Origin: Opitutia bacterium
Lineage (GTDB): Bacteria > Verrucomicrobiota > Verrucomicrobiia > Opitutales > Opitutaceae
Length of the DNA: 64,000 nucleotides
NCBI GenBank assembly: GCA_016217545.1
Contig: JACRHT010000002.1
Location: forward strand, 434,001-498,000
Direction: 5' to 3'
A program made the translations under genes and the position numbers. Shown piece after piece: positions 1-8,100 of this stretch. Position 1 is the stretch's first letter. Every line of letters begins with the position of its first letter. The notes beneath the pieces were generated by a model. The model was given only the letters and a program-made list of their open reading frames with translations, searched no databases and was not told the DNA's origin.

Positions 1-289
1 TGCGCGCGAGCGCGTGGCCGGCGCAGGCGAGCGACCACACCGTCACCGAGAGCACGAAACCGAAACGCGTGCCCACGCGATCGAAGATGCGCCCCGACAC
101 CGCCTGCCCGAGCGCGTAGCAAACCATGAACGCCGAGACGATGTTCGCATAGTCGCTCTTCGAGAGATTCGTGTCTGCCGAGATGCTCGGCCACATCACC
201 GCGAGCGAGGTGCGATCGACGTAATTGATCACGGTCGCGACCGCGATCAGGCCGATGATTGCCCAGCGGAGATGGGAGCGTTGTGCCAT
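1..289 (-). CDS. MFS transporter, ACS/hexuronate-type (partial, 3' end outside window)
   Basis: The first 96 or so residues of a major facilitator transporter are present; the gene runs off the left edge. The ATG is at 287-289. The start MAQRSHLRWAIIGLIAV leads into the first membrane helix, followed by INYVDRTSLAVMWP, a pattern typical of the anion:cation symporter family (ExuT/GudP-like). The loop motif GRIFDRVGTRFGF matches the MFS loop 2-3 signature. It starts 3 nt after the cupin gene's stop codon and is the last visible gene of the alginate operon. Import of uronates or unsaturated uronate (DEH) into the cytoplasm is inferred from family and context; the substrate cannot be read from the sequence. 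Confidence 0.85.
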   Translation of the reverse strand, partial: MAQRSHLRWAIIGLIAVATVINYVDRTSLAVMWPSISADTNLSKSDYANIVSAFMVCYALGQAVSGRIFDRVGTRFGFVLSVTVWSLACAGHALAR

Positions 290-292
290 GAG

Positions 293-655
293 TTATTGCT
301 TCGGGAGGAATTCGGCGCGCATCGGCGAGAACACGTCGACGAGCACGCCCGCCTCGAGCGCCGTGGCGCCGTGGAGAACGTCGGACGGGATGTAGTAGAA
401 GTCGCCCGCGCGCAGCACGCGTTCCTCGCCGCCGATGTGCACGCGAAACGCGCCGTCCTTCACGAACGTGATCTGCACGTGCGGATGGCGGTGGAGCGCG
501 CCGACGGCGCCGGCGGTGAACTCGACGTAGGCGGCCATCAATTGGTCGCCGTAGGCCATGACCTTGCGTCGCACTCCCCCGCCCTGGTCCTCCCACGGGA
601 TGGAATCGAAGGCGATGAAGAGCTGTTCCTTTTGGACGAACATCTGGGGATGCAT
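293..655 (-). CDS. Cupin-domain protein, KdgF-like
   Basis: A 120-residue single-domain cupin. The motif 1 metal ligands are visible as HRHPHVQ (residues about 56-62), with a later glutamate/glycine-rich strand and the motif 2 region YYIPSDVLHGATAL containing the last histidine. Size and motif agree with KdgF-type small cupins, which convert unsaturated uronates from pectin or alginate to linear ketosugars. It lies 7 nt downstream of the PL17 lyase and 3 nt upstream of the MFS transporter, so it is co-transcribed with them. A KdgF role is inferred from this context. A second ATG four codons in is an alternative start. Confidence 0.8.
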   Translation of the reverse strand: MHPQMFVQKEQLFIAFDSIPWEDQGGGVRRKVMAYGDQLMAAYVEFTAGAVGALHRHPHVQITFVKDGAFRVHIGGEERVLRAGDFYYIPSDVLHGATALEAGVLVDVFSPMRAEFLPKQ

Positions 656-662
656 CGGAAAA

Positions 663-2858
663 TCAGTCGCGGCGGAGCGCGGCGTTGCCGGTCCACGTGT
701 AGGTTTTGCCGTCCGCTTCGAGGCGGTGCTCGGCTTTCGCGTCGGCGGCGCGATTGGTGATCATCAACGTCCACGCGAAGCCATCCTTGCCCGTGATCGC
801 GACGACGGTGCCTTCGTCGGTGGAGGCGACGACGCGGACGGATTGCACCGTCGGGAAACCGCCCGTCGTGAACTCCTTCGTGCCGTCCCAAACGCCGTGC
901 GGCTCGAGGACGCTCGCGAAAACGTGATTCGCGGCGCGCGTGCGGAGCATGAAGGCCGCTTCGTTGCGGAGGTTGAAATTCGGGTCGTTCGCGCCGATGC
1001 GCGTGAGCACGAGCTGCGTCTTCGCGTCGGTGGACGACGTGACCGTGTAGTAGCGGCTGCCGTTCATCCACGTGAACTGCACGGGGCCAGTCGCGGTGCC
1101 CTCGCCTTCGAGCCAGAGATGCTGGTAGCCGTGATCCTTGCCGAGCGGCTTGCGCTCGGTGGTGGCGATTTTCACCGGGACGTTCGTCGAGAGGAAATGC
1201 CCCTGGTAGTAGAACGGCAGATCGTAGTCGTGCTCGGTCGCCGAGGACGCGCGGAGCACATCGACGAGCACCGGGAACGGAAGCTTCGGATCGCGCACCA
1301 TCGCGATCGTGCGCTGCATCGCGACGCCCTTGACGGCGGTGGTGTCGCGGGCGCTGACGATTTGGAAATTCGCGTCGCTCGCGTCGAAAAAGTGCGCCTC
1401 GGAGTGCTGATGCTCGGCCGCATCGTAGTCGCCACCGTATTGGGTGGTGCGATCGACGACGAGGGCGTTGTGCGCGACGGTCTGCTTGGCGTAGGACTTG
1501 TTCTCCTTCAAGTAGCGACCGCCCCACTTTTGCTCGACGTTCACCCAGCGGGCGGAGCCGTAGTCGGAGAGAATTTCGCGGCCTTGGTCGTAGTAGATGA
1601 CGCTCAGCTTGTCGTAGTGGCCGTGCTCCATGCCGAACGCGGAATACTTCAGCAGCGCGAGCGATTGGCTATTGCCGGACGGCGCGCGCAGCACGCCGAC
1701 GCCGCCGTGGGTGCCGTTAGGGCCGTCGCCGTAGGCCACGCTGCGATACTCGAACGCGGGCGGCTGCGGCGTGGCGACGAGCGCCTTCGCGACGGCAAGG
1801 CCGGCGGCGTTGAGCGCGACGGAGCCCTGGCGTTTCGCGATGTCGAGCAGGCGCGGATCGCGACCGTAGTGGATATAGGCCCAGTCCACCGCGAGCGGGA
1901 TTTCGGGCGATTGAAAGGTCTTCTCCTTCATCGCGTCGTTGAACGGGATGAATTCGCCGTTGAGGTAAGTCAGCTGGAGGAGCGAATCGACGGCCTGGCG
2001 CAGCACGCTGTCGCGGCGCGCGAAAACCTTCAGCTCGGGCTGGTTGTTCTCGATGACCTGCGCGAACACGTAGAACGGCATGATGACGTAGCGCGCGTAG
2101 TAGGGTCCCTCGCAGTAATAGCCGTCGGGCGCGTAGAGTTCGTCGAGCTGCTTGAACCAACCGCCGGTCTTGCCGTCCATCTTGGAGCCGTAGAGCGCCT
2201 TCTTCACGAGTTCGTCGTCGCCCATGACGTAGCCCGCCATGCCGACCGCCGTGGCGGCCCACGTGCCGTGGTTGTGGATGCGGTCGAACTCCTCCGCGCG
2301 CTCGTCGGCGAGGAAATGCGCCATCGGCTCGAAGATGTGCGTCTCGAAATTCTTCCGCTCGTCCGCCGTCAGCGTGTCGTAAATGCAGTCGTAGGCCTGC
2401 GAGGTGTGCACGAGCCAGACACACTCGTTCAGACTCTGGTGGAACAACCGGCCAGGCGACGAACTGGCGGCCGCCGGGTGATTGCCGAGCGTCGGGTAGA
2501 GCGCGGCGTATTTCTCCAGCATCGACTTGATGAAGGCCGCGTAGCGCGCCTCGCCCGTGATCTGGTAAAGGAAGCCGGCGAGCTGCATCTCGGCGTAGTT
2601 CGCCTTGTGGCGCTCGTGCGTGAAGCCCGCGGCGTCCTTCGGCTGCGGCACGACGATCGGCGCCGCGAGCGCCCGCTCGACGCGGTCCTTCGCCTCGGCG
2701 TAGGCCCGGTCGAACAGCGGCGCGTGGCCCAGCGACGCGCGGATATCGTTCACCTCGGCGGGCGTAAGCAACAGGCGCGGATGCACGCCGACAGCGAACG
2801 CGACGAGCTGCGTCGCGAGCACGGCGCTGAAAACGAAGGCGGAGCGTAGCAGCTTCAT
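663..2858 (-). CDS. PL17-type oligoalginate lyase (heparinase II/III-like)
   Basis: A 731-residue secreted or periplasmic lyase. The chosen ATG (2856-2858) gives a clean signal peptide (MKLLRSAFVFSAVLATQLVAF); the upstream in-frame extension is not signal-like. The N-terminal half is an alpha/alpha toroid with the conserved stretches NHGTWAATAVGMAGY and YCEGPYYARY. The C-terminal half is a heparinase II/III-like beta-sandwich beginning near YSAFGMEHGHYDKLSVIYY and containing KQTVAHNALVVD. These match PL17 exo-oligoalginate lyases, which release 4-deoxy-erythro-hexoseulose uronate (DEH). It is second in the operon after the SDR gene, with a 7-nt gap on each side. The family assignment is strong; the exact substrate (alginate rather than another polyuronide) is inferred. 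Confidence 0.88.
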   Translation of the reverse strand: MKLLRSAFVFSAVLATQLVAFAVGVHPRLLLTPAEVNDIRASLGHAPLFDRAYAEAKDRVERALAAPIVVPQPKDAAGFTHERHKANYAEMQLAGFLYQITGEARYAAFIKSMLEKYAALYPTLGNHPAAASSSPGRLFHQSLNECVWLVHTSQAYDCIYDTLTADERKNFETHIFEPMAHFLADERAEEFDRIHNHGTWAATAVGMAGYVMGDDELVKKALYGSKMDGKTGGWFKQLDELYAPDGYYCEGPYYARYVIMPFYVFAQVIENNQPELKVFARRDSVLRQAVDSLLQLTYLNGEFIPFNDAMKEKTFQSPEIPLAVDWAYIHYGRDPRLLDIAKRQGSVALNAAGLAVAKALVATPQPPAFEYRSVAYGDGPNGTHGGVGVLRAPSGNSQSLALLKYSAFGMEHGHYDKLSVIYYDQGREILSDYGSARWVNVEQKWGGRYLKENKSYAKQTVAHNALVVDRTTQYGGDYDAAEHQHSEAHFFDASDANFQIVSARDTTAVKGVAMQRTIAMVRDPKLPFPVLVDVLRASSATEHDYDLPFYYQGHFLSTNVPVKIATTERKPLGKDHGYQHLWLEGEGTATGPVQFTWMNGSRYYTVTSSTDAKTQLVLTRIGANDPNFNLRNEAAFMLRTRAANHVFASVLEPHGVWDGTKEFTTGGFPTVQSVRVVASTDEGTVVAITGKDGFAWTLMITNRAADAKAEHRLEADGKTYTWTGNAALRRD

Positions 2859-2865
2859 GGCGAGC

Positions 2866-3621
2866 TCAGGCGAAGAAGATGCCGCCGTTGATCTCGAGCG
2901 ACTCACCGTTGACGAACGACGAACGACCCGACGCGAGGAAAGCGATGGCTTCGGCGACTTCCTCCGCTTTGCCCTCGCGGCCGAGCGGTGTCATGCCCGC
3001 GACGCGCTGCCGCACCTCGGGCTTCGTGAAGGTGTCGTGGAACTGTGTCGCGATCATGCCGGGTGAAACGCAGTTCACGCGAATGCGCCGCGCGCCGAGT
3101 TCCTTGGCCATCGCACGCGTAAAGTTGGAGACGCCGGCCTTGGCCGTCGCGTAGGCGCTCGCGCCCGGACCGCCGCCATCGCGCGCGGCTTGCGAGGAGA
3201 CGTTCACGATCGTCGCGCCGTCCGGCATCAGCGGCAGCGCCGCCTTCGTGACGAGAAACACGCTCTTGAGGTTGAGCGCGATCACCTGGTCCCAAAACGC
3301 CTCGTCCATGTCCGCAATGGTCTTCCGCGCGACGAGGCCGCCGGCGAGATTGACGAGGATGTCGATGTGCCCGTTGCCCGCCTGTTCGGCCAGCTCCACC
3401 ACCCGCGCGACGTCCGCAGCCACGGCGATGTCGCCTTGGGCGAGCACACCTTTGCCACCGACAGCTTCGATCAGGCGCAATGTCTCTTCGGCTTGCTCGC
3501 GATTGCTGCGGTAGTTCACCACCACCGTGGCGCCGAGCTGAGCCAAGCGCACGGAAGTGGCTCGGCCGATGTCACGAGCGCCGCCAGTGACGAGCGCAGT
3601 TTTGCCTTGGAGTTCGAGCAT
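2866..3621 (-). CDS. SDR-family oxidoreductase, probable DEH reductase
   Basis: A 251-residue classical short-chain dehydrogenase. It shows the cofactor motif TGGARDIG near the N-terminus, NLAG, the catalytic Ser in NVSSQ, and YATAK with Tyr and Lys, then the usual NCVSPGMIATQ segment and the C-terminal NGESLEINGG. The motifs are complete, so it should be active. It resembles FabG-type 3-oxoacyl-ACP reductases. However, as first gene of an operon with a PL17 lyase and a KdgF-like cupin, the better guess is reduction of DEH to 2-keto-3-deoxygluconate, as done by known SDR-type DEH reductases. The candidate LacI-type operator lies about 80 nt upstream. Confidence 0.85.
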   Translation of the reverse strand: MLELQGKTALVTGGARDIGRATSVRLAQLGATVVVNYRSNREQAEETLRLIEAVGGKGVLAQGDIAVAADVARVVELAEQAGNGHIDILVNLAGGLVARKTIADMDEAFWDQVIALNLKSVFLVTKAALPLMPDGATIVNVSSQAARDGGGPGASAYATAKAGVSNFTRAMAKELGARRIRVNCVSPGMIATQFHDTFTKPEVRQRVAGMTPLGREGKAEEVAEAIAFLASGRSSFVNGESLEINGGIFFA

Positions 3622-3698
3622 GAGAGCAGGGGTTATGAGCGAAGGGGCGAGTGAATCGCGGGGCAGCGGACGGGAAGTTGAGAAGTTACGCGGAGACA

Positions 3699-3713
3699 GT
3701 CAAACGTTTTAGT
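3699..3713. promoter_or_regulatory. Candidate LacI-family operator
   Basis: The palindrome AAACGTTT (3702-3709) sits in the 196-nt gap between lacI's 3' end and the start of the SDR gene, flanked T-C on one side and T-A on the other. LacI/GalR regulators usually bind palindromes with a central CG. The gap is markedly AT-richer than the genes around it. I see no convincing -35/-10 pair, so the exact promoter is unassigned. Confidence 0.45.
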
Positions 3714-3817
3714 GCAACGATTGACTTTTCACCAAGCACACAGCTTCTTAGCATTCTAACAAACTATCGGAGAGCCGTTTCCTATCTTTAAACCCATAAG
3801 AAACAGCTTGGCTGCCA

Positions 3818-4885
3818 CTAGCGGGCGGGCGGACACCCCGTCGAGCGCCGCAGAACAAGTTCAGGCGTAAGGGTGAGATGAGCCGGTGGAGCAGCGTTCT
3901 TCCCCTCCATGCGATCGATCAGGAGTTCGACCGCCGATTTCATGAGCTCCACCAGCGGCTGTCGGACGGTGGTGATCGGCGGATCCATGATCTCGCAGAG
4001 ATGGATGTCGTCGAAGCCGACAACCGAAATGTCGCGCGGAATGCTCAATCCAAGTTCCCGACAGCCCGCGTAGATTCCGACGGCCGTCATGTCGTTGATC
4101 GCAAAAAAGGCGGTCGGAGGCTCGGGCTGTTTCAGCAAGGCAACGGCGGCCGCGCGTCCGATCTCGGTGACAATCTCCTCGTCGTCACCTGCCTTGGCGT
4201 TTCCCGTCCACTCCAAGCGAGCATCAGGCGCGATGCCGGCGGCGCGCAGCGTGTCGCGGTAACCATCCAAGCGGTCGCGTCGATTCGCCGAATTGATCGG
4301 TCCGGAGACGAACGCGATGCGACGATGCCCGAGTGACAGCAGGTGTTCGATCGCGAGTTTGGCGCCGAGCCCGTTGTCGACGCGCACGCTGTCCAGCTCG
4401 AGTCCGGCATCGTTCAGCGTCAGGCGATCAAACGCCACTGCCCGCAACCCGCGCTTCACCACGCCGGCCACGTGGCGGAGCGACAACGGCGACGAGCCGA
4501 GGATCACGCCGCGAATGCCGCGCGCGAGCATCGACTCCACATAGCGCTGCTCGCGCTCCGGATTGCCCTCCGCGTTGCAGAGGAGCACCTGGTAATTCTT
4601 CGCCATCGCCGCGTGCTCGACGCAGCGCGCGAACTCGCCCCAAAAAGGATTCGCCACCGTCGGCACCACGAGGCCGATCGTCGGCACGTAGCCGGTCTTC
4701 AGCGCGCGCGCCATCTCGTTGGTCGAGTAGCCGAGATCGGCGACGGCTTTCAGCACGCGCTCCTGGGTGTCCTGGCGCATGCGATCGAGCTTGCCGTTCA
4801 GCACGAGCGAAACCGTCGACGTCGAGACGTTCGCCGCCTTCGCGACGTCGTGAATCGTGACTCGTCCCACCGGTTTGTTCGGCAT
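3818..4885 (-). CDS. LacI/GalR-family transcriptional regulator
   Basis: A 355-residue repressor. The ATG at 4883-4885 places the helix-turn-helix (VTIHDVAKAANVSTSTVSLV) at residues 8-27, the normal position; an upstream in-frame start would add 12 unrelated residues. The hinge LKTGYVPTIGLVVP is followed by a periplasmic-binding-protein-like ligand domain with PFWGEFARCVEHAAMAKNY, FVSGP, FFAINDMTAVG and VVGFDDIHLCEIMDPPITTV. It is adjacent and co-oriented with the alginate operon, so control of that operon by an alginate-derived ligand is the likely role. The ligand cannot be read from the sequence. Confidence 0.9.
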   Translation of the reverse strand: MPNKPVGRVTIHDVAKAANVSTSTVSLVLNGKLDRMRQDTQERVLKAVADLGYSTNEMARALKTGYVPTIGLVVPTVANPFWGEFARCVEHAAMAKNYQVLLCNAEGNPEREQRYVESMLARGIRGVILGSSPLSLRHVAGVVKRGLRAVAFDRLTLNDAGLELDSVRVDNGLGAKLAIEHLLSLGHRRIAFVSGPINSANRRDRLDGYRDTLRAAGIAPDARLEWTGNAKAGDDEEIVTEIGRAAAVALLKQPEPPTAFFAINDMTAVGIYAGCRELGLSIPRDISVVGFDDIHLCEIMDPPITTVRQPLVELMKSAVELLIDRMEGKNAAPPAHLTLTPELVLRRSTGCPPAR

Positions 4886-5015
4886 CTCGTGCGTTGATAC
4901 AAGAAGCCTGTCGAACGGCAAGCGAGGTGTGCGGCACCGCGCGTCGCAACGCGCCCCGCCCTTCTGGCTCTGCCATCGCCCGCCAGCACGGAGGGCGGAG
5001 GTGCCCGCGGGAGGA

Positions 5016-5067
5016 GTAACCTATTAGGTTACCGCTCCCCCGCTCCCGCTCCGCCGCGCGGCGGAGC
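5016..5067. promoter_or_regulatory. Two adjacent perfect palindromes upstream of lacI
   Basis: GTAACCTATTAGGTTAC (5016-5032) is a perfect 8-bp inverted repeat around one T. Directly after it, 5048-5067 is a perfect loopless 20-bp palindrome with half-site GCTCCGCCGC. They lie in the 296-nt non-coding stretch 4886-5181 between lacI and smc. The first is AT-rich against a GC-rich background and could be an operator; the second could be a cruciform or terminator stem. No gene is seen in the stretch. Confidence 0.4.
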
Positions 5068-5100
5068 GGCGCATTCGTCCCGCGGATGAAGCGGGCGCAA

Positions 5101-5129
5101 AACAAAGAAGCCCGCGTTCTCGCGGGCTT
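5101..5129 (-). terminator. Rho-independent terminator of smc
   Basis: The stem AAGCCCGCG (5108-5116) pairs with CGCGGGCTT (5121-5129) around a 4-nt loop. On the minus strand it is followed by a T-rich tract (5100-5107), about 50 nt after the smc stop codon. Confidence 0.8.
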
Positions 5130-5181
5130 CGGGCACTTGCCGCTGACCGTGGCGCGCTGTCGCCGCTGCGGCGCGGATCGG

Positions 5182-8100
5182 TCACGCCTCGACCGTCTTC
5201 GGCTTCGCGTTGCGCACGGCGTCGGCGACGGTGGTCGGCAGCGCCTCGGCCTCACCGCTGACCTTGTCGAACTTCATCGAGAGCGTGCGCGACACGCCGC
5301 GCTCCTGCATCGTCACGCCGTAAATCGCATCCGCGGCCGCGATGGTGCTCTTGTTGTGCGTGATGATGATGAACTGCGAGCTGTCGACAAACTGCTTCAG
5401 CAGGTTCGTGAAGCGGTGAATGTTCGACTCGTCGAGCGGCGCGTCGAGTTCGTCGAGCAAGCAGAACGGCGACGGCTTCACCATGTAGAGCGCGAAGAGC
5501 AGCGCGACGGCTGTGAGCGTCTTCTGACCGCCGGAGAGCAGCGTGATGCCCTTGAGCTTCGTGCCCGGGGGCTGCGCGACGATCTCGATGCCGCTCTCGA
5601 GCGGATCCTCGGCCGTGACGAGTTCGATCTCCGCGCGGCCGCCGCCGAACAGGATGTTGAACGTGTAGGCGAAGTTCTTCCGGATCTGCTCGAAGGTGAC
5701 CTTGAACTGCTCGAGCGAGGTGTGGTTGATGTCGTCGATCGCTTTGAGCAGCGCGGCCTTGGCGTTCGTGAGATCGTCGACCTGATTCTTGAGGAATTCG
5801 TAGCGCTGCTTCAGCTCGGAGTATTCCTCGATGGCGACGAGATTGACGGCGCCCATGGAGCCGAGGCGTTGGCGCAGCGCGTCGACCTCGGTCTTGATCG
5901 CTGTCCAGTCGGTGCTCTCCAGCGCGGCCAAGTCGGCTTCGGTCGGCTCGCCCTTGTTTTCCTTCTTCTTTTTGCGGCGGGCGGGCTTCGCGGCGGCTTC
6001 AGGAGCGGGTTGGCCGGGGTCGACGCCCCCGGCTACAGGTTGGCCTTCGCTGGCGACGGTCGCTTCGCTTGGTGCGGCCGCGGGCAAAGCCGCCGGCTGA
6101 CTGCTGACCGCTGAAGGCTGACCACTTCCCTCGTCCTCCTCATCGAGGTCGAGATCCTTCATGCCCTCCGGCTCGTCATCGGAGTGCCAAAGGAGCTTCT
6201 TCCAATCGAGGGTCGAGACGTCGGTTTGGAACTCATGGGTGATTTCCTCGACGAGGAACTGCACGCGGGCGCGCGTCTCCGCGACCTTCACCTCGGTGCG
6301 CGACAGTTCGGACATCGAGCTCTCCGCCTCGGTGCGAATGGAACTCATGCCGGCTTCGACGGAGTTGATTTCCGACTCGATCGACGTGAGTTCGTTGCGC
6401 ACGGACTCGACGTTCTGCTGCGCGATGGAAAGGGTCGTGGCGATTTCCTCGGCGCGGGCGCGCTGGCCGGCGGCCTCGTTCTCCAGCTGCGAAACCTGCT
6501 CGTTCCACGTCTCGATCTCGATCTGGCGCTCGTCGTGCAGGTCGGCGAGCTGCGCGCGGCGGCGCTCCATCTCGGAGAGACCGCGGTCGAGCACTTCGAC
6601 CTTTTGGCGACGCTCGGCGAGCTCGAGGCGGGCTTGCGCGAGGGACTCCTTCTTCTGGTCGCGCTCGGCGCGCTTGCCGGAGATCTCCGCTTCAGTCTGC
6701 GCGATCTTCTGCTTCTGCGCCTCGACTTCGGCCTGCGCCTCGGCGAGCTGCGCCTGCGCCTTCGCGTGGCGGGCGAGCGCCTCGTCGTGGTCACGCTTGA
6801 GGTTGCCCAGCTCGTTCTGCATCCGGCCGAGGCGATTCGCCGCCTCGTCGTGCGCGCGCTGGGCATTCTTTTCCTCGGTGTGGAGCGAGGCGGCGTGTTG
6901 CGAAGCGGCGAGCACGTCCTTGCGCTTCTGCTCGAGCGCCTGCTCCGCCTCGACGAGCGCGGTGTTCAACTTCTCGATAAGCGCCTTCTGTTCGTCGTGC
7001 GCGGTCTGTTCGGCGACGACGGCCTTGCCGGTCTCGCGGAGATCGACTTCGCGCTGCACGATCGAGTTGGCCGGCTTCTTGTGATGGCCGCCGTAAATCA
7101 GGCCGCGCCGGTCGACGAGATCGCCCTTCGGCGTCGCGACCATGAGGAAACTGAATGCCGGGTTCGCCTTCCAGAATTCAAGGAACGCCGTCAAGTCGTC
7201 GGCCACGTAGCAAGCCGACAGCAGGGCCGCCGCCGGATGCGACGGTTCGAGATTGGCCACTGCCTCGGTGGCGGGCTTCAACCCGGCCGGCAGTTCGCTG
7301 TTCGCCGCGCCGCCGCCGAAACCAGGCACCTGCAGGCAAACGCTGCCGATCTTGTCGGTTTCGAGCTGCGCGAGGATTTTCTGCGCGGTGTCGACGTCAG
7401 CAACCGAGATTGCCTCGACCGACGAACCGAGCAGCGCCTCGACGGCCTTCGCCCACTCGACGCGGACCTCGAGGCCTTGCGTGATCGGCACGAATTTTTG
7501 CTCGCCGAAGATCGCGGTGAAACGGCCCTGGAGAATCGCCTTCGCGCCTTCGCCGAAGCCCTCCCATTTTTCGTGGAGCTGCTGGAGCAGCTTCAGGCGC
7601 GCGGTCTTCTGCGCGAGGTTGCGATCGATCTCCTGCAACTTGCGCTGACCTTCGCGGAAATCCTTCGTCGCCTCCTGCAACGCCACCTGCGCCGCCTGCG
7701 CCTCGTTGTTTTGGCGGCTCTGCTCAACGCGGGCTTCCTCGACGCGGGTGCGAGCTTCGTTCAGCGCCTGTGCGGCGGCCTCGACGTTGCCACGCACTTC
7801 CTCGAGGTCGGCGCCGACCTGATCGTATTTGTGCTGGCTCGTGCGGGCATCGACCTCGAGCGAGGAGCTCTCGGTGATGTGGCGCGCGACGGCGCTCTCG
7901 AGTTGGAGGAGATGAAACTTGTCCTGACCGAGCGCCTGCTCGACGCGCGTGAGTTCGCCTTCGAGGACGGCGAGCTCGCGATTCCGCTCCTGGAACACCG
8001 AGTCAGAGCTGCCGAGCAACGAGAGTTGCATCTGCTTGTCCTGCGCGCCGGTGTCGACCTGCGAGGCGAGCTCGCGGATCTGCATCTCGAGTTCGGCGAG

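Noticed and set aside
558-2849. Long plus-strand open frame opposite the PL17 gene (763 codons)
   Set aside because: It is antisense to a gene with clear motifs; the Arg/Val/Gly-rich composition is what GC-rich codon usage gives on the opposite strand. The same applies to the long antisense frames opposite smc, lpxA/lpxC, ppiD and the TonB-dependent receptor.
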